Origin: Cenococcum geophilum 1.58
Taxonomy: Eukaryota; Ascomycota; Dothideomycetes; Gloniales; Gloniaceae
Length of the DNA: 64,000 nucleotides
Assembly (NCBI GenBank): GCA_001692895.1
Contig: KV748190.1
Location: forward strand, 1,885,645 to 1,949,644
Direction of reading: 5' to 3'
Part shown: piece by piece, positions 1 to 10,580 of the stretch
Layout: each line of letters starts with the position of its first letter
How positions within the stretch are numbered: position 1 is the first letter of the stretch
Position numbers and translations under genes: made by a program
The notes under the pieces: generated by a model
Seen by the model: the letters and a program-made list of their open reading frames with translations, nothing else
What the model was told of the DNA's origin: nothing
Databases searched by the model: none

Positions 1-2167
1 AATGTTGAATTTCATCAGCTTAATTCTCTTGTAGATTCCCAATAGCCCTTGTAATTAATCCAAAAACTTGCACGATTCTAAATGACTAACGCAGGTGTAC
101 TAACCGGTACCCCAAGACTCAGCAGAGGTTTGATGGCCAGCCTTCTCGCTCACAGCATATGGCTGCCTCTTGTTCTTGGCCATGCCAGTGTGGACGGTTC
201 TGTAGCGATATCAGCGAACACTCTCTCCAATTTCATGTCGCATTCTCATACTGGACAATGTCCGGGCGGATTGGGGCCTTGAACACCTCTGGGAGAGGGT
301 GTGTGGAGCTGCCGGCAGAGCCATCGGCTGACAGGATGGAGACAATAGGCCGACTCGTCATTCTGGCTGTATATTAGTAGGCGACGTTGATGTTGAGGCT
401 GGCGGTCGTGAGGTCCAGGAATTCGAGGTGCGAAATTCTTGTTGTGGGCCTTGGCAAAACTCGGCTCGCCATTCCTAAATAGGTTAGCTCCCAGCTGCAG
501 TCTTTCATCGCATGAAGCAAACTCATTTATGCCATTGGTACCATGTCTGGGATGTCCTCAGATGCATGCCTAGTGAAGTAGGCTTGGTCGAGGTAAGCCA
601 TGTTCTTTGTCGCAATTCTGTTGTTATGGCTTTTGCACATCCTAAGTCCTCCAAGACAAAAGCTGTATCGTGAGAAATGGGGCTCAGCGTATATCGTCAT
701 TGAAGTGGTCATGGTTTGCCATTTTACAAAAGCTGCTGCTGCTGTGAGCGTGAAGCATACTTGGGAGTCAGCATTTGCAAGACATTACTAGGACCATCAC
801 GACGGCTTGATTGGCGGCGTGCTTCCTTCCTCGGAACAACAAAATGTACCTCGGATACGAGGCGCGGAGAGCTGAGAAAGCGGGCTGAAGCGCTGAAGCA
901 CCGCACCAGAGCCTCATTCGGGGAATTTTCTAATGGACGACACAATATGGCCCAATTTCCAGTCGTATATTCCTCTCGTTGTTTCTGTCGTGGGCTTTCG
1001 CTTCAATAAATGGTCGCCTGGCTGGGCTTGACGCCGATATGCTGGACTGATTCTCGACTGATTCTGGACTGCTGCTGATTTGCTAGGACTCTTGTGTCAT
1101 GTTTCGTACCATTATTATTACCGCGGCTATAAATAAACATGAGAAATGAGGGTAGGCGAGGGTGGGCGGGAGCTCCCCAGATTTCTTTGTCCGATCAGGT
1201 TGACAGTTATATCAGTTATATCAGATAGATCTGCTCATCGTGATTAAACCATAGCCCTGAGTTCGTCAGAGAAGCGGGCATCGTGACGGGCATCGTGACG
1301 GGAATCGGGGGCACGACTCAACTGCCACCCTCTGCGCGCCTACACGCCCGTCGTGGCTGGCTGCCGGCTGCTGGCTGCTGGCTGGGCCAGCTCCCCCAGC
1401 GCAGCTAACTGCTCCACCCCGGCAGCAGCGACGCCGCCTCGCGTGACGGGGCTCTGATTATTCATTTCAGAACGATTCGGTTGGTTACCCATTCCATATG
1501 CCCAATCAGCGCCGCTGCGGCCCCCCTCCTGGTCCTGTGCGTTGGAGGCGGTGCTAAAAAAAGATCCGTCTACTCGCCATTGGCCACTTGGTGGGTTGTC
1601 GAGCCGCCCAGGCTCAGGGAATCCGTTTGCGACATCTCCAACACCACTTGCCATTCGACTTGTTGACGCTTTCCCTCTCGCCCACACGGCCTCACCTCCA
1701 CCCTTCTTCCCCTCCTTGTCTCTCCCCCCGACGGCCGCAGCGCCTGCGACGACATCTCACAGCAGGTCCAGCGTGACTTCTGCCTGCAATCGCCATACGT
1801 TTGTCGTTGTTCTCGGTCTGCTCAACTTGCGTGTCTCTGGGAGACTATAGTTGTGCCTTTACGACTACTTCGCCGCCAAGCGTTGTCCGTTTTCCCGCTC
1901 TTCGAATCTTGCCTCAACTTTTCTTCCTTTGCGCTGCATTCAGGGACAGGCGCATCGCCTGACCAGTCGTTCCCTCTGGCGCTTAGTCGAGATCTGGTAT
2001 CTCGTTTCAAGCTCCTCACAGCTTGACAGCCACCGCGTTGGCAATCCGGTACGTCTGTTCAATATCCTTCCCGTGCCCCAATTCCTCCCTGCGACTTCGT
2101 ACTCCCACTCCTCTGTTGCCCATTATGCTTCGCCCATGATCCTTTGAAGTCGCTGCAGCACGTCGCT
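1..2167. other. Intergenic region and pyrimidine-rich leader
   Basis: I see no convincing gene in this stretch; all open frames are short and lack recognisable motifs. Short local repeats occur near 1040-1080 and 1280-1310 (repeats of CGTGACGGG). From about 1640 to 2160 the plus strand becomes rich in C and T, as is common in promoters and 5' leaders of filamentous ascomycetes, and this probably belongs to the phosphatase gene that follows. Confidence 0.5.
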
Positions 2168-5100
2168 ATGCTGCTATCTCTCGTGCCAGCACACGCGATG
2201 CCCACTACGCCGCAATCTTCTTCTCCACGACGCCTGAGCTTTCCATCACACGTCAGCAATCCTCACGCACACGCATACTTGTATTCACCAGAGCAAGACA
2301 TGGCAACTACTACATTGGTCCGAAAAGCTGACAGTCCAACTTTGAAAAGGTCCTTCACTCCTGATTTAGTATCTAATCCTTCTCTTCACGCCAAAAAGCT
2401 CGAGCACAATTTCACCGAACATTTCTCTCCCCCTTCTTCCCCAGTGAGGCCATCGTACGGACCAGATAATCCACTTCAACAGTCACGCTGTCGTGGATTG
2501 GGCCCACACGGACGACCTGTTCGACGCAAGTCAAGTATGCCAGTGCAGACGAGCTCAAGATCATTTGTGCCAATGCCTTCGTTCATGTCGGTTTTCGACG
2601 AGGAAGCAAACACCACAGGGTTACGGGATTATTCGGAGCGAAACAGTATCGGATCTCATGGCGATTTTCTAAGAAGGCCTGCGTCAAGCGGGAACATCAC
2701 TCATAGCCCAAGCTCGTCCAACGGCCCTTTCTCGGTTTTTCACCAGCACCGGGATAGCACATCGACTTCGGCTTCAGAATCCACAGATTCTTCGCCAACG
2801 ACGACGATATCCACCATGGACTCGTCATCCATGACTGAACCTTCGCCTGGACCGTCGCCGGAATCCCCACACGCCAGAACAATACCCTCATCTTTTGTGG
2901 CGAACTTCAGATCTCGACGAGCAGAAGCAGGATCCATAGAACCACCCCAGACAACATTCTTCGAACTTCAGCGCCCTACCACACCAGCCAAAAAGCCCAG
3001 GAATCTAAAAAATCTAGCAGTAAATACGTCTAGCTTGTTAAATACCGGTCGAGCTGCTTCCTCTGCATCTTTACCACTTGTAAAGAAAGAATCGACATTT
3101 TCTGCACCAGGTTCGCCTTCTTTTGTTAAACCACCAACGCCACCAAGGAGGAAACCCAGCAATCTTGGTTTGACCATCCAAACTCCGGGGACTGATAATA
3201 AGCCCATGCGGTTGGTCATTCCATCTACTCCCTCATTCAATCGTCCTGCACTCCGTCACTTTCAATCTTCGCCTTCACTTCCTCTATGTTCGCCAAGTAT
3301 AGCACCCTCGGGAGGAATGCGTTTTCCTTCCGTGCGTCCCCTCAAACCTAATCCGCATGGTTTTGCAGAAGTTCCAATAGAAGTGGAAGAGGAAGAGGAC
3401 CAAGAGCCAAATTTCGACATTCCGCAGTCCCGCGAGGAGAAACCAGCGGCATACCCCAATGGACCAATTTGCATTTATGAATCAGGTGTATACCTTTATT
3501 TCGAACCTACTGCAGAACAAGCATCCAACTATGATGTTATTCTCAATGTTGCCAGTGAAGTCAAGAATCCCTTTACTGTGTCATCAGCGGATACAGATTC
3601 GCTAGAAGACTTAGAAACGCGACGGCGCGACGGGAAACCGGTAGCGAACCCTGGCACTAATGCAATCGATTTTGCACTTCCTATCCCAACGAGAGAAATG
3701 GCGCTGGATACCCAAAATAGCTCGCCTACTACACCTAAAGCCACCCCTATTTCCGAGATTCCGACAAGATCTGTGCTTACAGAAAACACCTCATCACTCA
3801 AGACTCCAGAGTACATTCACATTCCATGGGAGCACAACACCGATATTGTTCCAGATCTATATAGGCTTGTCCAAACAATCGACGATAGGGTACAACATGG
3901 TAAGCGGGTCCTCGTGCACTGTCAATGCGGTGTAAGTCGATCTGCAAGCTTGATTGTTGCGTACGGCCTGTATAAGAACCCAGGTATTAGCGTGCAGGAG
4001 GCATATGACGCTGTGAAGAAGCGAAGTAAGTGGATTGGACCGAACATGAATTTGATCATGCAACTTCAGGAATTCAGGAATGGCCTCTTAAGAGCCAACG
4101 GAGACCGGGCCTTCCATAACCAAGTCTATGGTTTGGCTCTACCAAGAAGCTCTGGAGCACTACCTTCAGCAGCATCAACTGGGAACGCCCGACGCTCTCC
4201 GTTCGAAATGGATTCTTCATCTGGATCAAGAACTCCGCGTACCGCACCTTTACCACCTGAAAATGATCCAGCCTTGCAAAGAGCAAGCACAGGAAATATG
4301 ATCGAAATATCTCCGGGGCCGTTGACTGCGCCATCTGGGGTATTTTTCTCCCCTGGATTCCGTCGCTCATGGGGTTCAAGTCAAACCAATTACGAGCTGT
4401 CAACTGGGCCGATGTCTAATACCACTCCGTATGTGGACCCCAAAGGCCATGTTGTGCCAGTTGTAGCGGTATCCCAGAATGAGCAAATAACTCCACAAAC
4501 TTCACAGAAAGAGAGCACTCAATCTGAACAGCGAGCGGAGTGGAAACCATTAGCAGTGCCCAATTTTTCTCGTCAGCTACCCGTTAAAAAGCAGAAGCAC
4601 AATGATCACCATAACGATCAACACATGTCCGGGACATCACCATCAATCGTGTCGCCAAGATCAGCTGAATTCCACATGGCGCCTCTAAAACAAGATGACT
4701 TCGACGATTCCTTTGGTTTGCTATCACCTCGTGCGACTCAATTTGATTTGTCTCCTCCCACCGAACAGCACATTCCTGAAAACACGCCTTTCATGTCACC
4801 AAGATCCACCGAGTTTCATATGACACCTCTGAAACAGGACGACTTCGATGATGCTTTTGGCTTACTATCCCCTCGGGCAACTAATTTCAATCTTCCTTCA
4901 TCCCCTGAACAGCAACCTCAAGAAACTCCCGATCAAGCACTACCCCAGTCGGCCTTTGATCTTGGTTCTCCTACGACGGCTGAGTTTCCAAGAAACGATT
5001 TTGCTCATCCTGAACCTTCAATTTCCCTGGAAGCCACATCACCGAGATCGGCAGAGTTTCATATGACTCCTCTCAAACCTCTTGTTGCCGATGATGATAT

Positions 5101-5860
5101 ATTTGGCCTTACATCTCCTCGAAAATTCGAATTCTATAAGAATCCCTTCGATGGTGCAAGTTTCACTGAAGACCGCAACAATGCTGAAATCCACGGCACA
5201 TTTCCTCATCGACAAGCTCACCCAGTCCATCCACCACAACACTTGGCTCAGCCTCAAAGTTTCGGAGGCTTCGCCTCATTAAACAGTTCTGCTCATTCCC
5301 AACCATCTGCCCCAGCTCTGGCTCCTATTCCGAAATTTAAACTGGCAAAACCACCGGGAAGAATCGACAGCCTGAGTTCTTCACCAGAACCACATATGCA
5401 AAAATCCAACACTGTTGAACAGCCATCTACCGTGGCCCCTGGGTCAAAGATCTCATCACGAACTCACCTCCCGACCCAGCCTAGACAAAGTACTCTTCGG
5501 ACTAGATTTTCCTCGCCAAATCTACAAGAGCAGCGTCGTCTCCATAAGCTGCAGACTGAAGTGGCCGCTTTGCTACCTCCCCGATCACCCAACCTCCCGC
5601 CCACGGCAGACGACATCGATGCGCTAATGTCACCGCGTGCTACTGAGTTTACTATGAACCCTTTCCACGTTGATCTCGGCAAACCCTCCGATGATATTAG
5701 CCCGTCTTCATCGAATGAAACGGTGAGAGACAACCATGAACACTATGACAAGGACAGCGGTGATGCTTGGATAGCCCCGAAGTCAGGTGATGAGGATCCT
5801 CGAAGTCCGGTACAGAAAGGCGTGAGCCCCATTGTGAGAAACATCTGGGATGTCTTATGA
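2168..5860 (+). CDS. Dual-specificity protein phosphatase (Msg5/DSPc type), large
   Basis: This is one open frame of about 1,230 residues. The active-site signature HCQCGVSRSAS is clear near residues 584-594, with catalytic Cys about 585 and the P-loop Arg six residues later. It is followed by the usual conserved helix (LIVAYGLY). The family removes phosphate from Tyr and Thr of MAP kinases, and fungal Msg5-like enzymes damp cell-wall and pheromone MAPK signalling. The DSP domain covers roughly residues 440-665. Long Ser/Pro-rich, probably disordered tails flank it, and the C-terminal tail carries a repeated SPR-x-x-E/Q/N-F motif. The first ATG in frame is at 2168 and a second at 2198 is also plausible; the frame upstream opens with TTG. 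Which MAPK it acts on cannot be read from the sequence. Confidence 0.88.
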   Translation: MLLSLVPAHAMPTTPQSSSPRRLSFPSHVSNPHAHAYLYSPEQDMATTTLVRKADSPTLKRSFTPDLVSNPSLHAKKLEHNFTEHFSPPSSPVRPSYGPDNPLQQSRCRGLGPHGRPVRRKSSMPVQTSSRSFVPMPSFMSVFDEEANTTGLRDYSERNSIGSHGDFLRRPASSGNITHSPSSSNGPFSVFHQHRDSTSTSASESTDSSPTTTISTMDSSSMTEPSPGPSPESPHARTIPSSFVANFRSRRAEAGSIEPPQTTFFELQRPTTPAKKPRNLKNLAVNTSSLLNTGRAASSASLPLVKKESTFSAPGSPSFVKPPTPPRRKPSNLGLTIQTPGTDNKPMRLVIPSTPSFNRPALRHFQSSPSLPLCSPSIAPSGGMRFPSVRPLKPNPHGFAEVPIEVEEEEDQEPNFDIPQSREEKPAAYPNGPICIYESGVYLYFEPTAEQASNYDVILNVASEVKNPFTVSSADTDSLEDLETRRRDGKPVANPGTNAIDFALPIPTREMALDTQNSSPTTPKATPISEIPTRSVLTENTSSLKTPEYIHIPWEHNTDIVPDLYRLVQTIDDRVQHGKRVLVHCQCGVSRSASLIVAYGLYKNPGISVQEAYDAVKKRSKWIGPNMNLIMQLQEFRNGLLRANGDRAFHNQVYGLALPRSSGALPSAASTGNARRSPFEMDSSSGSRTPRTAPLPPENDPALQRASTGNMIEISPGPLTAPSGVFFSPGFRRSWGSSQTNYELSTGPMSNTTPYVDPKGHVVPVVAVSQNEQITPQTSQKESTQSEQRAEWKPLAVPNFSRQLPVKKQKHNDHHNDQHMSGTSPSIVSPRSAEFHMAPLKQDDFDDSFGLLSPRATQFDLSPPTEQHIPENTPFMSPRSTEFHMTPLKQDDFDDAFGLLSPRATNFNLPSSPEQQPQETPDQALPQSAFDLGSPTTAEFPRNDFAHPEPSISLEATSPRSAEFHMTPLKPLVADDDIFGLTSPRKFEFYKNPFDGASFTEDRNNAEIHGTFPHRQAHPVHPPQHLAQPQSFGGFASLNSSAHSQPSAPALAPIPKFKLAKPPGRIDSLSSSPEPHMQKSNTVEQPSTVAPGSKISSRTHLPTQPRQSTLRTRFSSPNLQEQRRLHKLQTEVAALLPPRSPNLPPTADDIDALMSPRATEFTMNPFHVDLGKPSDDISPSSSNETVRDNHEHYDKDSGDAWIAPKSGDEDPRSPVQKGVSPIVRNIWDVL
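4652..5671 (+). repeat. Repeated SPR-x-x-E-F motif array inside the phosphatase tail
   Basis: At protein level, units of the form SPRSAEFHM-x-PLKQDDF begin at codons near 4652, 4796 and 5039. Shorter SPRAT/SPRKF units alternate with them (FGLLSPRAT and similar), and a last one (SPRATEFTMNPF) starts at 5630. Seven SPR motifs are visible, plus one variant SPTTAEF. Each carries a Ser-Pro, the minimal proline-directed kinase site. The spacing suggests internal duplication of a block of about 50 residues. Confidence 0.75.
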
Positions 5861-8609
5861 TCGACACCGTGGCTTTCGGAACGCTCCTTCATCCTTGGCC
5901 CCAACGAAGGTGCCTCTGGACGGGCCTGACATCAACCCATCACCGCCGTGATACCATCCGGTCCCTCCCTCGGATAGTTGCTAAACGAGCAGGAAGACGA
6001 GACCGGCAATGGTGTACTCGCCCGTACAGACGCGAATCGAACCTTCCAACGAGACATTCTGCAAATCAGTGGGGCACGTTCCAACCACCCACTATTGGCA
6101 ATTTCCAGACAGGCGAAAGATTTCCATCCACACACCGCCAAGCCACCGCTCGGAGCTCGCGATGGGCCACTAGAGACGCGCCACCAACAGCTCATCCCCT
6201 GCGCCACCAGCGCAGTGGCGGATAGTGGCTCGTGCAGTCGTGATAATTCAGCTCGAATGAGCATCTTCATCGGTTGGCTTTTAAAACCTAGCGATCCTTC
6301 CCTTCATTTTTACATACCTCTTTGCCTCGTTTCATTTGTTGTCTACATTGTTTTCGTTACTGTCCGAAACAAATTCCGACAAATTTACTTGCACAAGCAT
6401 AGCCACTCCCTCCTTCCCTTTTGTATTCGGCGTTTAGATTTGGAAAGAATAATGCGGTGGATGTCTTTACTCACGCAATGCTTGGCTAGCTGATCAGGAA
6501 ACTTTGGGAATCTGCGATTGATGGGATTAGTGTCTAGTCATAGTTATAGCTAACCTAACGTCTCCTCCGCATGTCCCCAACCTCTCATTTATCTCCTTGG
6601 ACTCTCATTACCTATTCCTTTCCGTCCTTATTTCGAGTTAAAGTCACGACGATGGGTAAATCCCAGCGCAGGCTTATGAGCGGCGTTACAGACTAAACCG
6701 GACCACGCACGCACTCTCTTACGGGTACATATGTGGAATTCAAAGGGATAAGTGCCTGCGTGGCCGTGTCGTTGTCGAAGTTTATGCAGTCTCTTTTACT
6801 GCCCTGCCCGACAAGAGTCGGACAGTGAGTCGGGATATCTTGGGATGGCCCTACGGGGTCTCTGGAGTAACTTTAGGAATGTTTGGAATATTGATGAATA
6901 ATTTGGGTTTCCTTTGTCATAGGAATTAATCAAAAGATTCGCTTGGTTAGCTCCTTAGCCCGTCCTGAAGCGTGTTCTATGTTGAAACTGAGATTGCTGA
7001 AAGCCCCCCACAGTGTTGAGACCCCCATGCATCTATAAGGGCCTATCCGGCAAATGTTTCTTTAGCAATTAATGATTTGTGAAGTTCAGTCACCAAAAGC
7101 CTCATTGTAATTGTGTTCCTTACCTCGGCTGCAGTGTTTATGGATTCTTTGTGGAACTCTTCATCATTAGACAAGGACATTTGATACCCTCCAGTCTAGC
7201 TAATACATGCTCTACCTAGAGCTCCACAGTTTGTACGTCTTACTGTGTAGCTAACAGTTTACCACTCCGCTGATAGGTGACTTCTCGACCGATTCCAATC
7301 TAAGAAGCTCAAGCATAAGTATAGTGTTTTATTTTTCGAAGTTCGTCATAGCCTTGGAATCACGTAGTTGTGAATGTAGTGCCTCTATACATTTAATCTA
7401 CTGCATATCTTGCCGCATGCTGCCCACTGTACCAATACGCCCAGCCATAGATACCGTGAGCATCAAGATATCTCATCAAACATATATGTAATTCGAGAGC
7501 ACCCATCGATTTCGAAACCCAAACGCCAGTATCCTTTAGCGGCTACTAAATTTTGACTAGCCACAGAAGCATTTTCCGCTAATGGATATAAAGCTCAGTT
7601 GCGGGTTTCTCTTCTCAACTTAAACCCTTAAAAACTCAACGAGATTAAAAACATGCTTAAAGAAACGGAACTGTAAAAGGAAGGAAATGAGCAAAAAAAA
7701 ACTTACATGTCCCCTCCACCCCCGCTAGTAAATTTTCACCAAATGAACCCATCATCTCCAGCAGCCAACAATCAAAAGCGCAGCCTCACACAACCGCCTC
7801 CCATCTTTCATGTATCACACATCACCAATCTCGGCCAAATCACGCATTCTTTCGGATAAATAGTCGTTATCATTCCGTATCACAGTCATGAAGCGAAGAC
7901 ATATGCACAGCGTCCGCGACAACCGTCCTCGCCACCCCCCGGCACCGTCCAACCGCACCATGCGCGTGCAAGCACAAAGAAGAGAAGAAGGAAAGAGCAG
8001 CAGCGCAAGCCAGAGCAAAAAAGCAACTTGTCCGCCTTCCCGCCCATCCTCCAACTCCTCGTCCGCAGATCATGATCACGAAGAGGAAAGAACGCGCAAA
8101 AATAGGGAGATGGAGAGGTAGAGAGAGAGAGAGAGAGAGAGTTATGCAGTAGCCAGAAGTGAGTGAGACATGATACACTGGCGGGAAAGCGAGAGTCAGC
8201 CGCCAGGCGTGCAAACGCGAGAGAGACTGTTATGACAAGAAAGAAAATTGTACAATAATCACTGTCTTTATCGATGACAGCTTCCGTTTCCGGTATGTTT
8301 GGTTTGTAGTAATCCATCATGCTTGAAGATAAGCAGAAGAGAAAAACCCAGTAGAACGCCTGTGCCCCCAATTACGCCACTCCATTTAGTGAAAGAGTTG
8401 TTAAAAGTGAAAAACTCCCACCCATATCCACATTCCGTGAACCTAGCCGTCCATGCCCTTCCCATCCTAATACAGTCCGGCCCATGCCCACCTACCCCAA
8501 TCCATCAGTTAAGTAGTAAACTCCGTTTAAACCTTCCCATGACTCTTCCATTCTCCAATTCACATCAACGGGGATGCATCCAGCATCCCTTTCAAAAAAC
8601 TTTGATGGG
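5861..8609. other. Intergenic region with GA microsatellite
   Basis: I found no supportable gene in this 2.7-kb stretch, which contains the 3' ends of the phosphatase and J-protein transcripts. About ten GA dinucleotides run from 8121 to 8141. The rest is unique-looking and moderately AT-rich. Confidence 0.5.
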
Positions 8610-10580
8610 CTAATAAGCAAAAGTCTCGCCTCTTCTAAGCGTTGGTTTTGCGTAGTCCCTCTCCCTCTCCGGGATAACTCTCTCACGGCCACGGCTACTC
8701 CAGCTAATATCTTCAGGGCCAATCTTCCTTTGCCAGTTGATTTGGTCAGGGTTGTAACTCGTTGGCTGTCGTGAACGCTCGCGCCGGAGGAAATCCGATC
8801 CGACTTCGCCGTACAGTTCCCGCGACCGACCCCGCTCCTTCGTATCCAGACTAGGCCGACGCTCGGGACTCACGTTCATTGTCGCGGAACGGCTGATTGT
8901 GGGACGTACGGTTGTATAGCGCGCTCCAGAAGTAGGCGCTGGTACGGTTCGAGCGGTTGAGAGCGGGTGACGATCGTGGTCCCGAATCGGGGATGGCGAG
9001 CGAGTTCTGCGATGGGTGCCAGGTTCATGGAGAACGGTGCGGTGGCCGTTCGCGATACGGATATCTTCTGCTGAACGACCGCCCACGCCGCCTTGGGGCC
9101 CTGAGCCATAATGATAAGTCTTTGTGGTAGTCGGTTGAGCAGGCTGAGCTGATTGAAACATAGTCTCTGGAGTGCCAGGACTCGAGTAACCAGAGTCGTT
9201 AGGTAAGACAGTTTCTGAAGCGCGAAGGGTAGAGGGCCGCACGGGTGTTGCTTCCTTTCTTCGTGTAGTTGTAGGCGACGCTGTTTGAGCTATCGGCGCA
9301 GTCTCTGCACGGCGGAAGCCAGGCGTTGGAGATGTCTCGGTGCGGCGATGATCGTACTTGGCTTCCATAGTGTGAGCGCGCTGGGGGGTTGTTCGTGGCA
9401 CCTTAATCTCAGCTGGAGAGGAAGCTGAGTGCTTGAAAGATGGTATCCTCCTTTCACTATCCCATTCCACAATTTCGGGACTCGAGTATTTCCTTTCCCT
9501 ATGGCTATCCCGACCCGATGAACCAGGTCGTGGTTCTCGGTCCTTTGGACGAGCAGAGGATCGTCTAACTGGTTCCGGGCGTTCTCGTCGAGAACGGTCG
9601 TAATAATCTCGAGGATCTCGAGATGAGTTTGTGCGGCTGGCTTGCGGCCGAGGGTCTGCATCAGCTAAGGCTCTAGCACGTTCGATGTAGCTCTTGACGC
9701 CGCTTTGCTGTTCGTCCAGCTTCCGCTGCCGTTCATCGACGTACTGCTCATGATCGCGGTCGTCGCTATGGCGTGCATGCCTTCCAGCTACTTCCTCGAC
9801 TTGTCGTCGTATTTCCTCGGTTTGTCGTCGTGCATCATCAGCCCGTCGTCGGGCGTCTGCTGCTTGCCTCCGCACCTCATCCTCAGCAGCATATCGCTCT
9901 TCCCGGAGCTTCGCCTCTTCCCTCTTCCTATAGCCAGCCTCATAGCGGGCTTTTTCGTCGGCAGAGTCTTCCTCTGCGACAAAAGCATATTTGCCTTGAC
10001 GATCTCTCCGCTCGTCCTTTTCCCTTGTCTTCTTCTGCTCAGACCTTGATCTGTCGCTAGTTCTTGATGTGACCTTGACAGGCTCTTTCTCCGTACGCGC
10101 GGTGCGTGGCGAACTTCGCTTTGAGTAGGCCTCGTAAGCCTCATATTTCCTCGACGACGACCTATCCTCGTAGTATTTGTCATCGTCATATGACTTGTTT
10201 GGTCGGCGATCTTCGTATCGTGGGGGTCCACGAGTAGCAAAAGTCGCCCCTGACGGTGCGGCGGTGCGAATATCGTAGCCTGCGGTTCGAATTTCCACAC
10301 GAGGACCACTTCCGCCCCTCTCTAGCTTCTCTCTCCGCAACTCGGCTAATCTAACCTCCGCATCGTAGGTTGCGCGTTTATCTGCGTCGCCGATGATCTC
10401 GTAAGCAGTCTGAATCTTGTGGAATTCCTCCTGCTTTTGCTTCTTGAGAGACTCCTCGGGGACTTTGTCAGGATGACACTTGAGGGCCAGTTTTCGGTAT
10501 GTCGACTTTATGGTTGCTTCATCCGCATTTCTGGAGACTCCTAACGCAGCATATGGGTCCGGTGGTAACAAAGAGGCCAT
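8610..10580 (-). CDS. J-domain (DnaJ/Hsp40-like) protein
   Basis: A single open frame of 656 residues starts with an ATG whose complement lies at 10578-10580. Residues about 9-77 form a J-domain, starting DPYAALGVSRNADE, with the HPD tripeptide at residues 36-38 on the loop that stimulates Hsp70 ATPase. There is no Gly/Phe region or zinc-finger domain of the classical type I DnaJ, so this is a class III (type C) J-protein. Residues about 190-310 are very rich in Arg, Glu and Lys and likely helical or coiled-coil. The C-terminal half is Ser/Arg/Pro-rich and probably disordered. Basic residues suggest nucleic-acid or nuclear association, but that is inference. No introns are needed. Confidence 0.85.
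   Translation of the reverse strand: MASLLPPDPYAALGVSRNADEATIKSTYRKLALKCHPDKVPEESLKKQKQEEFHKIQTAYEIIGDADKRATYDAEVRLAELRREKLERGGSGPRVEIRTAGYDIRTAAPSGATFATRGPPRYEDRRPNKSYDDDKYYEDRSSSRKYEAYEAYSKRSSPRTARTEKEPVKVTSRTSDRSRSEQKKTREKDERRDRQGKYAFVAEEDSADEKARYEAGYRKREEAKLREERYAAEDEVRRQAADARRRADDARRQTEEIRRQVEEVAGRHARHSDDRDHEQYVDERQRKLDEQQSGVKSYIERARALADADPRPQASRTNSSRDPRDYYDRSRRERPEPVRRSSARPKDREPRPGSSGRDSHRERKYSSPEIVEWDSERRIPSFKHSASSPAEIKVPRTTPQRAHTMEAKYDHRRTETSPTPGFRRAETAPIAQTASPTTTRRKEATPVRPSTLRASETVLPNDSGYSSPGTPETMFQSAQPAQPTTTKTYHYGSGPQGGVGGRSAEDIRIANGHRTVLHEPGTHRRTRSPSPIRDHDRHPLSTARTVPAPTSGARYTTVRPTISRSATMNVSPERRPSLDTKERGRSRELYGEVGSDFLRRERSRQPTSYNPDQINWQRKIGPEDISWSSRGRERVIPERERDYAKPTLRRGETFAY

Noticed and set aside
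7886-8371. 161-residue minus-strand frame with hydrophobic runs
   Set aside because: It runs through the GA microsatellite and its hydrophobicity comes from CT-rich low-complexity DNA.
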